Positions 17,306-26,725 of a stretch of 63,834 nt of DNA are shown here, piece after piece. The notes beneath the pieces are model-generated. The model did no database searches and was not told the DNA's origin. It worked only from the letters and a program-made list of their open reading frames with translations. The DNA comes from Bacillota bacterium (GTDB taxonomy: Bacteria; Bacillota_I; Bacilli_A; RF39; UBA660). The position numbers and the translations under genes were made by a program. Each line of letters opens with the position of its first letter. The stretch's first letter is position 1. The stretch lies in NCBI GenBank assembly GCA_015059405.1, contig SVAL01000013.1:1-63834 (forward strand), given 5' to 3'.

Positions 17306-18022
17306 ATGTATAAGGTTAATTCTAAAAACTTAAAAGGTTCTTTTTCTATAAGTAATTTAATTTTATTTATTGGACTAATTTCTTTAATTGTTGTAGGTCT
17401 AGCAATATTTCCAGCCAAAATAAAAGAGGTTTTATATACTGAAAGGGTTGAAGCACATAATAGTGATTTTTATTATTATTCGACTAATGAAGTATATCGT
17501 ATTAAGTTTTATTATATAGTTGATAGTAAAGAATATTCTTTAATTACTAATGCAAATAAAGATGATAAAAATAATTATGATATGACTATTTATTATAAGA
17601 AAGATAATCCTAAATCTGCTATTTCTAGTTTTGAGATAGATAAAGCAAATGACCAGTTCTTTCTTTTATTAATTCCTAGTATTTTATTCTTATTTGGAAT
17701 AATTATGACAATAAAAAATTTAATCAAATTATTAAGAGTTCGTAAATTATTAAAAAAAGGAATTTTAGTAAAAAATATTCCTTATATGTTAATTGATAAA
17801 AAAGCAGAAATTAATGGTCATAAAATAATGGCTTATTGTATTACTTATACTTTTCCTAATGGTAATACAAAAGAATTATTAAGTAATGGTATACATACTA
17901 AATCTTCTAAAGAAGGTGAATGTGATTTATTATATGACCCTGAAGATTATAGTAATTATTATATAGATAAAAATATTCAAACAACTGGTAAAGGTAATCC
18001 AATAGTTATTTATTATCAATAA
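17306..18022 (+). CDS. Second DUF3592-like membrane protein
   Basis: A 238-residue paralogue of the gene before it, with the same order: membrane segment (about 15-35), extracytoplasmic segment with YRIKFYYIVDSKEYSLI and IYYKKDNPKSA, second membrane segment (about 112-135), and a cytoplasmic part ending LLYDPEDYSNYYID and KGNPIVIYY. The AGGTGATG site before the ATG and an 8-base gap make this a two-gene operon. The pair looks like a tandem duplication. Confidence 0.7.
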   Translation: MYKVNSKNLKGSFSISNLILFIGLISLIVVGLAIFPAKIKEVLYTERVEAHNSDFYYYSTNEVYRIKFYYIVDSKEYSLITNANKDDKNNYDMTIYYKKDNPKSAISSFEIDKANDQFFLLLIPSILFLFGIIMTIKNLIKLLRVRKLLKKGILVKNIPYMLIDKKAEINGHKIMAYCITYTFPNGNTKELLSNGIHTKSSKEGECDLLYDPEDYSNYYIDKNIQTTGKGNPIVIYYQ

Positions 18023-18026
18023 TATT

Positions 18027-18059
18027 AAAAGATAGTAGATTATTCTTCTACTATCTTTT
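18027..18059. terminator. Bidirectional terminator between converging genes
   Basis: AAAAGATAGTAG and CTACTATCTTTT form a 12-bp stem between the DUF3592 pair and the membrane protein on the other strand. It overlaps the latter's stop codon. Confidence 0.85.
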
Positions 18060-19128
18060 CTTTTATATTAATAACAAATTTAATATTAGAAGAGATCTTA
18101 TCTCTTTTATTTTTTATTTCAAAAGTATATTTACCAGGTTCTTTTAAATAATCAGTAACATCTTTTTTATAAAGACCCTCATATATTATTTTATCTTGAT
18201 ATGTAATAGTCATTTCATTTTTAATTAATTTTATTTCTTTTTTAGTTTCCGATAAAGCCTCATGGCCACAACTTACTTTAACATTTTCTCCTTTATCATT
18301 GTTGTAGCACTCATATTCTTTTAAATCTAAAATATATTTTTCTTGGATATCTATTTCATTTTTTGAATCATTTGGATTTTGACTTGTATAAAAATTTTTG
18401 TTTTCTTTTTGAGTATATACTACTGGTATAACAACATTATAATATTCTTCTTCATAATAAATAAATATTTGTTCATTATTTAAAGTTACATCATAGTAGT
18501 GATATTCTCCTCTTTCAAATGTTTTTAAGAATTCTACACAACTAAAAACTACACCAACTAGGAATAAACCCAAAATTATAATTGGTAAAGCATAGTTCTT
18601 TATTTTTCGTATTTTATCTTTTTGTTTATCTTTTATTTCAACTTCTAAACCTGGTATTTCTACTTCTACTTCATTTTCTAACTTTTTATATTCATCTCTT
18701 ACTTCTTCTAAACTATTATAAGATTTATTATTATAATGATATTTACTAAAATGTTCTTCTACACCATTATGAGAAGGATCAGCTGTCATTGGTCTTAATA
18801 AATATACTAGAAACATATTTGTAATCATATTAACAACAATTGTTAAAAATGAACTTGAATATAATAACGCTAAGAATAAAAATAAGTTATTCATACTTTT
18901 AAAATACTCTATTACTCTTTGTTGAAGAATATATGGTTCTTTTTTTAATTTTTTCATAATTATAAATAAAATTAAAAAGTCTAATATTAAAAAGTAAATT
19001 GGATTTAGGGTTAAGGGAAGATTAAGTCTAGGACTTAATACATCTGTTACACTTAACATATTTAAAGTACATATAACTAATATAAAAATAATATAACTAA
19101 ATATATAAAGATTCTTTTTTAATTTCAT
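18040..19128 (-). CDS. Multi-pass membrane protein of unknown function
   Basis: A 362-residue protein with four hydrophobic segments: about residues 8-28, 41-60, 80-112 and 180-200. A charged loop lies between the third and fourth, and the last 150 residues form a beta-rich extracytoplasmic domain. That domain ends in strands (YEGLYKKDVTDYLKEPGKYTFEI) that resemble an immunoglobulin-like fold. It is monocistronic, with an AGGTG site. No family recognised. Confidence 0.6.
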   Translation of the reverse strand: MKLKKNLYIFSYIIFILVICTLNMLSVTDVLSPRLNLPLTLNPIYFLILDFLILFIIMKKLKKEPYILQQRVIEYFKSMNNLFLFLALLYSSSFLTIVVNMITNMFLVYLLRPMTADPSHNGVEEHFSKYHYNNKSYNSLEEVRDEYKKLENEVEVEIPGLEVEIKDKQKDKIRKIKNYALPIIILGLFLVGVVFSCVEFLKTFERGEYHYYDVTLNNEQIFIYYEEEYYNVVIPVVYTQKENKNFYTSQNPNDSKNEIDIQEKYILDLKEYECYNNDKGENVKVSCGHEALSETKKEIKLIKNEMTITYQDKIIYEGLYKKDVTDYLKEPGKYTFEIKNKRDKISSNIKFVINIKEKIVEE

Positions 19129-19190
19129 AAATACACCTATTTTTTATATCTTTTATAAGTTTACTATATCATAGTTTATTTCATAAAAAA

Positions 19191-19207
19191 AGAGACCTTT
19201 AGTCTCT
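19191..19207 (-). terminator. Terminator of the CofE-like gene
   Basis: AGAGAC and GTCTCT pair around a short loop. They are followed on the minus strand by a T run. Confidence 0.75.
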
Positions 19208-19209
19208 TA

Positions 19210-20397
19210 TTAATCATTTGACAAATTATCAAAATACCCTTGAATAAATACTACTGGTGTACCTTTATCTCCACTACCACTTGTTAAGTCACATAAAGAA
19301 CCGATTAAATCTGTTAATCTTCTTGGAGTTGTACCTTGAGATAACATATTTCCTACTAAATTAGATTCTTTATTTCTAATTTCTTCTTTTATTTTTTCTT
19401 TTAATTCATCTCCTTTTAAATCAGAGAATTTATTATCAGAAATATATTTTAATTTTATTTCATTTGGTGTACCTGCTAATCCTTTAGTATAAGCTGGTGA
19501 TACAACAGGATCAGCAAGTTCCCATATACATCCAACTGGATCTTTAAACGCTCCATCGCCATATACCATTACTTCTATTGTTTTACCAGTTATTTTCTTT
19601 AATTCATCTTGTATTTCTATTACTAATTTATCTCCTGTTTTTGGGAATAGTTTTAGTCTTTCTTCAGTTGCTTTGTTTGACCCTAAAAGACCATAACTAG
19701 GATTAAAACCACTATTATTAATTGGTTCATTCATTATTTCATATAAACCATAAATTGTTTCTGCTCCTGCTTCTTCTATTAATTTTTTAGTTCTATATCT
19801 TTCATGAATATCACAAGTTAAGACATCTTTTGTATATTTTAATATATCTTTTGGATCATTTGATAAGACAAATTCTACTTCACAGTTTTCACTTTGTACT
19901 AGTTCACGATAAAATTTAATCATATTTATACCAGTAAATGGATGGATGAAACTACTAAATGTTTCTTCATATTCTTTTTCTGAAATAATACTTGATAAAT
20001 TAAACTTACTATTATCTAAAACATCTCTATCTAAAATACTATTTCCAACTTCATCTTTAGGAAAACTCAAAAGAATAGTTACTTTATTCATAGCTCTTGC
20101 GATTGCTTTTAAAATCATAGAAAATCTATTTCTACTTAGAATTGGATATACAATACCAATATTCTTAGATGGGAACTTATTTTGTAAATCTACTGCAATA
20201 TCATCTACAGTTACATAGTTACCTTCACTTATACCAACAACTGCTTCAGTTATAGCAACTACATCCTTATCATGAAACTCAAAATTTTCTGTTTCTTTAG
20301 CTTTTAATAATGATTCAACTACGATACTTTTTAAATCATCATTTTCCTTGATTATTGGAGTTCTTATTCCTCTAACTACAGTTCCTACACTTCTCAT
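19210..20397 (-). CDS. CofE-like (coenzyme F420-0 glutamyl ligase family) protein
   Basis: A 395-residue protein with the CofE layout. The N-terminus has VRGIRTPIIKENDDL and VVAITEAVVGISEGNYV, and the C-terminal half has EVMVYGDGAFKDPVGCIWELADPVVSPAY. In archaea and actinobacteria CofE adds glutamates to coenzyme F420. F420 is not expected in this kind of Bacillota and no other F420 gene is nearby, so the substrate is probably different. It is monocistronic, with its own AGAGGTG site and terminator. The family call is good; the function is open. Confidence 0.75.
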   Translation of the reverse strand: MRSVGTVVRGIRTPIIKENDDLKSIVVESLLKAKETENFEFHDKDVVAITEAVVGISEGNYVTVDDIAVDLQNKFPSKNIGIVYPILSRNRFSMILKAIARAMNKVTILLSFPKDEVGNSILDRDVLDNSKFNLSSIISEKEYEETFSSFIHPFTGINMIKFYRELVQSENCEVEFVLSNDPKDILKYTKDVLTCDIHERYRTKKLIEEAGAETIYGLYEIMNEPINNSGFNPSYGLLGSNKATEERLKLFPKTGDKLVIEIQDELKKITGKTIEVMVYGDGAFKDPVGCIWELADPVVSPAYTKGLAGTPNEIKLKYISDNKFSDLKGDELKEKIKEEIRNKESNLVGNMLSQGTTPRRLTDLIGSLCDLTSGSGDKGTPVVFIQGYFDNLSND

Positions 20398-20467
20398 AAT
20401 ACACCTCTTAAATATATATCTTTATCACATATAGTATATTATACCATTTGTTGTATATAGTCAATAA

Positions 20468-20492
20468 AAAAAGAAGAATTTCTTCTTCTTTT
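20468..20492 (-). terminator. Terminator of the ABC exporter gene
   Basis: AAGAAGAA and TTCTTCTT pair closely around a 2-base loop next to the stop codon, with a T run on the minus strand. Confidence 0.7.
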
Positions 20493-23058
20493 ATTCTGTT
20501 CTTAATGCTTCTACTGGATCTTTTTTACTTGCCATTTTAGATGGGATTAATCCTGCTAATACAGTTAATACTACTGATATAATTACTAATCCAATTCCAC
20601 CTACTACTGGTAGTATAGATACATTAGAAATATTTGTTACATGTTTAATTATAATATTAATTGGAATATTTAAAATTAATGTCACTCCTATACCAAGTAA
20701 TCCTGCAACTAATCCTTCGATTAATGTTTCAGCATTAAATACTCTTGATATATCTTTTTTACTAGCACCAATACTTCTTAAAATACCAATTTCTTTTGTT
20801 CTTTCAAGTACACTTATATAAGTAATGATACTTATCATTATAGATGATACAACTAAAGATATACTTACAAAAGCCATTAATACATAACTAATAGTATTAA
20901 TAATAGATGTTACAGATGTCATCATAACACCAACTATATCTGTGTATACGATTTCTTCATCTTCTGATTTTCCTTCATTAAATTTATCAATAATTTTTAC
21001 TATTTCATCTTTAGATTCAAAATCTTTTGGATAAATATTAATAACATCTGGATTTTCAATATCAACAATACCTAATTTTAATAAATTACTTTCATATGTT
21101 GATTGAGCATTTTCAATATATGATGCTATTATTTTTGCTCTTTCTTCTTCTGATAAAGACATTAAATATGCTTTTTCTTGATCAGTTAAACTATTCATAT
21201 CAAATGATGCTGATTCTTCAAAACTTCTTCCAGTAATAACATTTGTTTCTGGATTTGCTTTTTGAGCTTTTGCTATTTCACTTTCATTTATTTTTTCAAC
21301 AGTATATTTAGTTAAGTCTTCAGTATAACCTATAACTCCTGTTGTTTGAACAGTTGATTCTTCATTTACTCTTATAATACCAACTACTTCAATATCTTCT
21401 GATTTAGATAAAACTTTTTTCATATATGCTTCATCAGATCTTTTATCTACCCAAATATTACCTTGTTTTTCATAGTAATCAGTATTTAATACTAATTTAA
21501 ATTTTAATCCAACTATATCATCAAAGCTATAAACTGATTGTTCTTTTTTAGGTACTTCTTTACCAGACATGATATTTTTGATAACTTCTTTTAATTCATC
21601 TTGATCAAGTAATCCTAATGAATATAAAGCATAGTCACTAACTTGATTATCTTTATCAATTACAAGAACGACTTCATTATATTTTTCTGGCCAACTACCT
21701 GCGACTAAATCATATTGTGTTTTTAATAATTCTTCATTTCCAGATAATTCTGTCCATGAGTTTACTTCACCCATCATACCACTCATAGGTATTTCTGTAG
21801 TTGAACCTAAACTTAAACTATCAAATACTGTACTTGGATTTACTTGAACAATTTTATCTTTGAAGTCTGATTTATATAAATTTAAATTTAAATTATAACT
21901 ATATTTTATATCACTAACGTATTCTTTCATTCCTGATGATGAACTTTCGATATACTTTTTAAATTCTCTTAAGTCATTAGTTTTTATTTCACTGGCCATA
22001 GTAGAAATAATATCAGTCATTATATTATTTGAATATACTTTGTCTTTTTCGTACTTAGATGTATCTTTATTTTCACCCATCATAGTCATCATCATACTTG
22101 TAGTATCAATTGTTGTTTTTTGAATAGTTAATGGATAAGAAGAAAGTGTATCTTCTTCTACTCTTTTTATGTATTCTTGAACTCCATTAGATAAAGACAT
22201 AATAAGTGCAATACCAATTATACCAATACTTCCTGCAAATGCAGTTAGAATAGTTCTTCCTTTTTTAGTCATTAAATTATTTAAACTTAATGATAATGCT
22301 GTAAAGAAAGACATATGTGTTTTATTTGTTTTTCCAGTTTCTTGTTTTTCTTTTTCTCTTTCTTTTTCTTCTTCTTTTTTAGATAATGGATTAGAATCAT
22401 TTACAATTTTACCATCTAGTAACTTAATAATTCTTGTTGAATACTCCTCAGCTAAATCAGGATTATGTGTAACCATAATAACTAATTTGTCTTTAGCTAT
22501 TTCTTTTAATAACTCCATTACTTGAATACTTGTTTCTGAATCAAGTGCACCAGTTGGTTCATCAGCTAGAAGGATATCTGGATTATTAACAAGCGCTCTT
22601 GCTATTGCAATTCTTTGCATTTGACCACCAGACATTTGGTTAGGTCTTTTATTCATGTGATCTTCTAAACCAACTTTTCTTAAAGCATCTTTTGCTCTTT
22701 TTCTTCTTTCTTCTTTTGATACACCTGAAAGAGTTAAAGCAAGTTCTACATTTTGTAATGCCGATTGATGGGGAATTAGATTATAACTTTGGAAAACGAA
22801 CCCAACACGATGATTACGATATGTATCCCAATCTCTATCTTTAAATTTTTTAGTGGAAATACCATTAATAATCAAATCACCTTTAGTATATTGATCAAGT
22901 CCTCCTACTATGTTTAAAAGAGTTGTTTTTCCACTTCCACTTTGACCTAGAATTGATACAAATTCATTTTCTCTAAATTTAATACTAACATCATCTAATG
23001 CTTTTTGTTTGAAACCTGCGGTTTCATAAATTTTACTTACTTTCTTTATCTCTAACAT
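20491..23058 (-). CDS. MacB/FtsX-type ABC transporter, ATPase and permease in one chain
   Basis: An 855-residue fusion. The ATPase domain comes first (1-225): Walker A GQSGSGKT at 38-45, signature MSGGQMQRIAIARAL near 142-156, Walker B ILLADEP and H-loop MVTHNPD. A charged linker leads to an FtsX/MacB permease: one membrane segment near 270-290, a large extracytoplasmic domain (about 290-715), and three C-terminal segments. This family moves peptides, antibiotics or lipoproteins, or transmits mechanical signals, rather than importing nutrients. It stands alone without a two-component system. Unusually, a Met-rich stretch (TTSMMMTMMGE) begins the outer domain. The exported substrate is unknown. 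Confidence 0.88.
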   Translation of the reverse strand: MLEIKKVSKIYETAGFKQKALDDVSIKFRENEFVSILGQSGSGKTTLLNIVGGLDQYTKGDLIINGISTKKFKDRDWDTYRNHRVGFVFQSYNLIPHQSALQNVELALTLSGVSKEERRKRAKDALRKVGLEDHMNKRPNQMSGGQMQRIAIARALVNNPDILLADEPTGALDSETSIQVMELLKEIAKDKLVIMVTHNPDLAEEYSTRIIKLLDGKIVNDSNPLSKKEEEKEREKEKQETGKTNKTHMSFFTALSLSLNNLMTKKGRTILTAFAGSIGIIGIALIMSLSNGVQEYIKRVEEDTLSSYPLTIQKTTIDTTSMMMTMMGENKDTSKYEKDKVYSNNIMTDIISTMASEIKTNDLREFKKYIESSSSGMKEYVSDIKYSYNLNLNLYKSDFKDKIVQVNPSTVFDSLSLGSTTEIPMSGMMGEVNSWTELSGNEELLKTQYDLVAGSWPEKYNEVVLVIDKDNQVSDYALYSLGLLDQDELKEVIKNIMSGKEVPKKEQSVYSFDDIVGLKFKLVLNTDYYEKQGNIWVDKRSDEAYMKKVLSKSEDIEVVGIIRVNEESTVQTTGVIGYTEDLTKYTVEKINESEIAKAQKANPETNVITGRSFEESASFDMNSLTDQEKAYLMSLSEEERAKIIASYIENAQSTYESNLLKLGIVDIENPDVINIYPKDFESKDEIVKIIDKFNEGKSEDEEIVYTDIVGVMMTSVTSIINTISYVLMAFVSISLVVSSIMISIITYISVLERTKEIGILRSIGASKKDISRVFNAETLIEGLVAGLLGIGVTLILNIPINIIIKHVTNISNVSILPVVGGIGLVIISVVLTVLAGLIPSKMASKKDPVEALRTE

Positions 23059-23135
23059 ATCCTCACCTCTTATACCTTTATAATTATATTAAAAAAAAAG
23101 ATTAATATCAATAATATGGTAAAATTTACATATTT

Positions 23136-23312
23136 TTATTCTTTTTCTCTATACATAATCAGTGCGGAAAAACAATAAATTTGATCTTCTGTAAAATCAG
23201 ATATAGCTACTTGATATTTTATATCTATAACTTCTATATCTTCATTTATAAATTTATTTATACTATCTTCTAAGTCTTTTTCATGATTTTCATCAAAAAT
23301 TTTTACTTTCAT
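23136..23312 (-). CDS. Small Cse60-like protein
   Basis: A 58-residue protein that begins MKVKIFDENHEKDLED and continues with IEVIDIKYQVAIS and EDQIYCFSALIMYRE. This order matches the Cse60 family, named from a B. subtilis gene expressed in sporulation; related proteins are common in non-sporulating Bacillota too. It has no membrane segment. A GGTGAT site precedes the ATG. It fills most of the 313-base stretch between the ABC exporter and the phosphatidyltransferase gene. Confidence 0.75.
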   Translation of the reverse strand: MKVKIFDENHEKDLEDSINKFINEDIEVIDIKYQVAISDFTEDQIYCFSALIMYREKE

Positions 23313-23365
23313 ATAATCACCAAAATTATTTTATAATTTTGTTTTATCTTTTTTTGTCAAAAAAA

Positions 23366-23384
23366 GAGACACTATTTAGTGCCT
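23366..23384 (-). terminator. Probable terminator of the phosphatidyltransferase gene
   Basis: GGCACT and AGTGTC pair (with one G-U) across the stop codon and are followed on the minus strand by a T run. Confidence 0.6.
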
Positions 23385-24223
23385 CCTACTGCTTTTTTAG
23401 GTTCATAAGTTTTTTGCATAACTTTTATTCCTGTTTTTTCTAATTGTGTTGTTGCATCTTTCGATAATAAATAATCTTTTAAACTTTTTAATTCTCTTAA
23501 GTTAGCTTTTTGTTCTTCTGTTGTTGCAACATAATCTTTTTCTAACACTTTTTCTTTAGTTGGTTCTTTTGATTCTGGTTTTACTTCTTCTTGATTATTT
23601 ATATTTTGATTATCTTCTTTTGATTTTCCTTTTGGTGGATTATCATCACTTTTAAATAAATAAGATGCGATTGTTAAGGCTTGCATTGCTGATGTTACTC
23701 CTACTAATGCATTTAATGGTGCACTAAAGTTTAGCATTGGTGTAATAAGACCAAGTCCTGCTAAAGCAAATAAAGCCCATGTTTTTGCTTTACCAATAAA
23801 AGTTGAATGTACTTCTTCTCCTTTTATTGTTTTATATATATTAATACCCGCTATTGCTCCTTCTAAAGCTAAATTACATAATAGTATTGGGTTAGCAAAA
23901 GATGCAGCAATGAGTAATGTACCTGCAAATACTTTATCGCATACAGCGTCTAAATTTTTACCAAGTTCACTAGTTAATTCCCAATGTCTTGCAATAAATC
24001 CATCTGCTAAATCAGTTAATCCAAATCCTGCTGTTAATCCAATAGCTAGTGGAATATTACCTGAAAAAGCTGCTGGTATTATGAAAAAAGGTGCTGTTAA
24101 ACGTAATACAGTTAAAATATTAGGAATTTGTCTATGTCTTCTTCCTTTTGTTTTTAAATCGTTTATAGCTTCTTTTATTTGGTTTTTATACTCATTAAAA
24201 ACACTATTTTTCTCCTTTTTCAT
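23372..24223 (-). CDS. CDP-alcohol phosphatidyltransferase with an added C-terminal tail
   Basis: Transfers a phosphatidyl group from CDP-diacylglycerol to an alcohol in membrane lipid synthesis. The full family signature is present: Asp71, Asp74-Gly75, Ala78-Arg79, Gly88, Asp92 and Asp96. Several membrane segments span about 35-190. The usual enzyme ends near residue 200; here about 85 extra hydrophilic residues (PPKGKSKEDNQNINN onward) form a disordered, helical tail. The alcohol may be glycerol-3-phosphate (PgsA-like) but cannot be fixed from the motif. Single-gene unit with an AGGGGG site. Confidence 0.85.
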   Translation of the reverse strand: MKKEKNSVFNEYKNQIKEAINDLKTKGRRHRQIPNILTVLRLTAPFFIIPAAFSGNIPLAIGLTAGFGLTDLADGFIARHWELTSELGKNLDAVCDKVFAGTLLIAASFANPILLCNLALEGAIAGINIYKTIKGEEVHSTFIGKAKTWALFALAGLGLITPMLNFSAPLNALVGVTSAMQALTIASYLFKSDDNPPKGKSKEDNQNINNQEEVKPESKEPTKEKVLEKDYVATTEEQKANLRELKSLKDYLLSKDATTQLEKTGIKVMQKTYEPKKAVGGTK

Positions 24224-24280
24224 AGTATTTCCCCCTTAGTACTCATATTATATATCTTTGAATTTAGACTGTCAAATAAA

Positions 24281-24301
24281 AAAGGATACGCTTGTATCCT
24301 T
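24281..24301 (-). terminator. Terminator after leuS
   Basis: AGGATAC and GTATCCT pair around a 4-base loop, followed by a T run on the minus strand. Confidence 0.85.
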
Positions 24302-24307
24302 TATATT

Positions 24308-26725
24308 TTATTGTTTAACTACGATATTAACGATTTTTCCTTTAATAACGATTACTTTAACTATTTCTTTACCTTCTGTATGACGAATTACATTTTCTTC
24401 AGCTAGAGCTTTTTGTTTAATTGTTTCTTCATCATCAGTAACATTTATATTAATAGTAGCACGTAGTTTACCATTTACTTGTACAGCGATTTCAACAGTA
24501 TCTTCTGTTAATTTAGATTCATCATATTCTGGCCATGCTTCAAATGCGATTGTATTATCATGTCCTAAGATTTGCCACATTTCTTCACCTACATGTGGTG
24601 TAATTGGATAAATCATTTTAACAAATCCTTCTGCATATTTTTTAGGTACTACTTCTTCTTTATAACATTCATTTATAAAAATCATTAATTGACTGATTGC
24701 AGTATTAAATCCTAATGCTTCATAATCAGTAGTTACTTTTTTAACAGTTTGATTATAAACTTTATCTAACTTAGTATTTTCTTCTTCTTTTACTTTTCCA
24801 CTTTCAACAATTAAACGATATGCTCTATCAATGAATTTTTGTGCACCTTCTACACCTTGATTATTCCATGGTTTAGATGCTTCAAGTGGCCCCATAAACA
24901 TTTCATATAGTCTTAATGTATCAGCTCCAAAATCATTTACTATCTTACTTGGATCTACTACAAATTCTGGATATCTTTTTCCCATTTTAATTCCATTTGA
25001 ACCTAAAATCATACCTTGATGAACTAACTTTTTAAATGGTTCTTTTACTGGAGATAATCCTTTATCATATAAGTAATTATTCCATATTCTTGAATAGATT
25101 AGATGTCCTACAGCATGTTCTGGTCCACCTACATATAAATCTACTGGCATCCAGTGTTTTAATAGTTCTTGATTAGCAAACTCATTTTCATTATCTGGAT
25201 CAATATATCTTAAGAAATACCAAGATGATCCAGCACTACCTGGCATTGTACTTGTTTCTCTTATTCCTTCGATACCATTTTTATTATATACTTTCCATTC
25301 AGTAGCATTTTCTAGTGGTGCTTTACCATTATGACCTTGATAATCATCAAGTTCTGGTAAAACTAGTGGTAATTCACTATCTTCCAGAACGTATTCACTT
25401 CCATCATTTTTATGAACAATTGGTACTGGTTCTCCCCAATATCTTTGTCTTGCAAAAATCCATTCACGAATTTTATAATTTACTTTTTCTCTTGCTACAC
25501 CCATATCAATAAGTTTTTTAGTTATAGCTACTTTTGCTTCTTCAACAGTAAGACCTGTAAATTCTTCAGAATTAATTAGTTTGCATCCTTTTCCTAGATA
25601 ATCATCTTTTTCAAATGCACTTTGTGAAACATCTCTTCCATCAATTACTTGAATCATTGGAATATTATGAGCAATTGCATATTCAAAGTCACGTCCATCA
25701 TGACTAGGAACTGCCATAACTGCCCCTGTACCATAGTTAGCTAAAACGAAGTCTCCAATAAATACTGGCACTTCTTTTCCGTTAACTGGGTTTATTGCAA
25801 AAATACCTTCTAGTTTACATCCAGTTTTTCCTTTATTTAATTCAGTACGATCAAGTTCTGATTTTTTACTTGTTTCTTCAATATATGCTTTTACTTCATC
25901 AACATTTTTAATTCTAGGCATTAATTCTTGAACTAGTTCACCTTCTGGTGCGATAACCATAAATGTAATACCATAAATAGTTTCAATACATGTTGTATAG
26001 ATTGAGAATTTTCCTCCACCTACAATATTAAAATCTACTTCTACACCTGTTGATCTACCAATCCAGTTTCTTTGAATTTCTTTTGTTGATTCAGGCCAAT
26101 CTATTTCATTTAATCCTTCAATTAATCTTTCTGCGAAAGCAGGTTGATCGATAACCCATTGTTTCATATTTTTACGAATAACAGGGTATCCTCCTCTTTC
26201 ACTCTTACCATCGATTACTTCATCATTAGATAAAACTGTACCTAATTCTTCACACCAATTTACTGGCATATCAATATATTTAGCATATCCATCTTTATAT
26301 AATTCTTTAAAAATCCATTGTGTCCATTTATAAAATTTTGGATCACTTGTTGCTACTTGTTTAGACCAGTCATAATCAAATCCTAGTTCTTTTAATTGTT
26401 TTGTGAAATACTCAATATTTTTTTCAGTAAATCCATTAGGATGTTTTCCTGTTTGAACTGCATATTGTTCAGCTGGAAGTCCAAATGAATCAAATCCCAT
26501 TGGGTGAAGTACATTATATCCTTGCATTCTTTTCATACGCGAAACAATATCTGTTGCTGTATACCCTTCTGGGTGACCTGCATGTAGTCCTACTCCTGAT
26601 GGATAAGGAAACATGTCTAGTACATAATATTTTGGTTTAGAAAAATCCCATACATCAGTTTTGAATGTATTGTTTTCATCCCAATATTTTTGCCATTTTT
26701 GTTCTATATCTCTAAAATTATACAT
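24308..26725 (-). CDS. leuS: Leucyl-tRNA synthetase
   Basis: Charges tRNA-Leu with leucine. At 805 residues it has normal bacterial length. The HIGH signature is HAGH at 48-51. The CP1 editing domain is intact, with the GTGAVMAVPSHDGRDFEYA proofreading segment. The KMSKS loop reads KMGKRYPEF, a variant I recall from some clostridial enzymes. The C-terminal anticodon-binding and tail domains are complete. It overlaps the preceding membrane-protein gene by 8 bases and lies in the Leu T-box operon. Confidence 0.96.
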   Translation of the reverse strand: MYNFRDIEQKWQKYWDENNTFKTDVWDFSKPKYYVLDMFPYPSGVGLHAGHPEGYTATDIVSRMKRMQGYNVLHPMGFDSFGLPAEQYAVQTGKHPNGFTEKNIEYFTKQLKELGFDYDWSKQVATSDPKFYKWTQWIFKELYKDGYAKYIDMPVNWCEELGTVLSNDEVIDGKSERGGYPVIRKNMKQWVIDQPAFAERLIEGLNEIDWPESTKEIQRNWIGRSTGVEVDFNIVGGGKFSIYTTCIETIYGITFMVIAPEGELVQELMPRIKNVDEVKAYIEETSKKSELDRTELNKGKTGCKLEGIFAINPVNGKEVPVFIGDFVLANYGTGAVMAVPSHDGRDFEYAIAHNIPMIQVIDGRDVSQSAFEKDDYLGKGCKLINSEEFTGLTVEEAKVAITKKLIDMGVAREKVNYKIREWIFARQRYWGEPVPIVHKNDGSEYVLEDSELPLVLPELDDYQGHNGKAPLENATEWKVYNKNGIEGIRETSTMPGSAGSSWYFLRYIDPDNENEFANQELLKHWMPVDLYVGGPEHAVGHLIYSRIWNNYLYDKGLSPVKEPFKKLVHQGMILGSNGIKMGKRYPEFVVDPSKIVNDFGADTLRLYEMFMGPLEASKPWNNQGVEGAQKFIDRAYRLIVESGKVKEEENTKLDKVYNQTVKKVTTDYEALGFNTAISQLMIFINECYKEEVVPKKYAEGFVKMIYPITPHVGEEMWQILGHDNTIAFEAWPEYDESKLTEDTVEIAVQVNGKLRATININVTDDEETIKQKALAEENVIRHTEGKEIVKVIVIKGKIVNIVVKQ

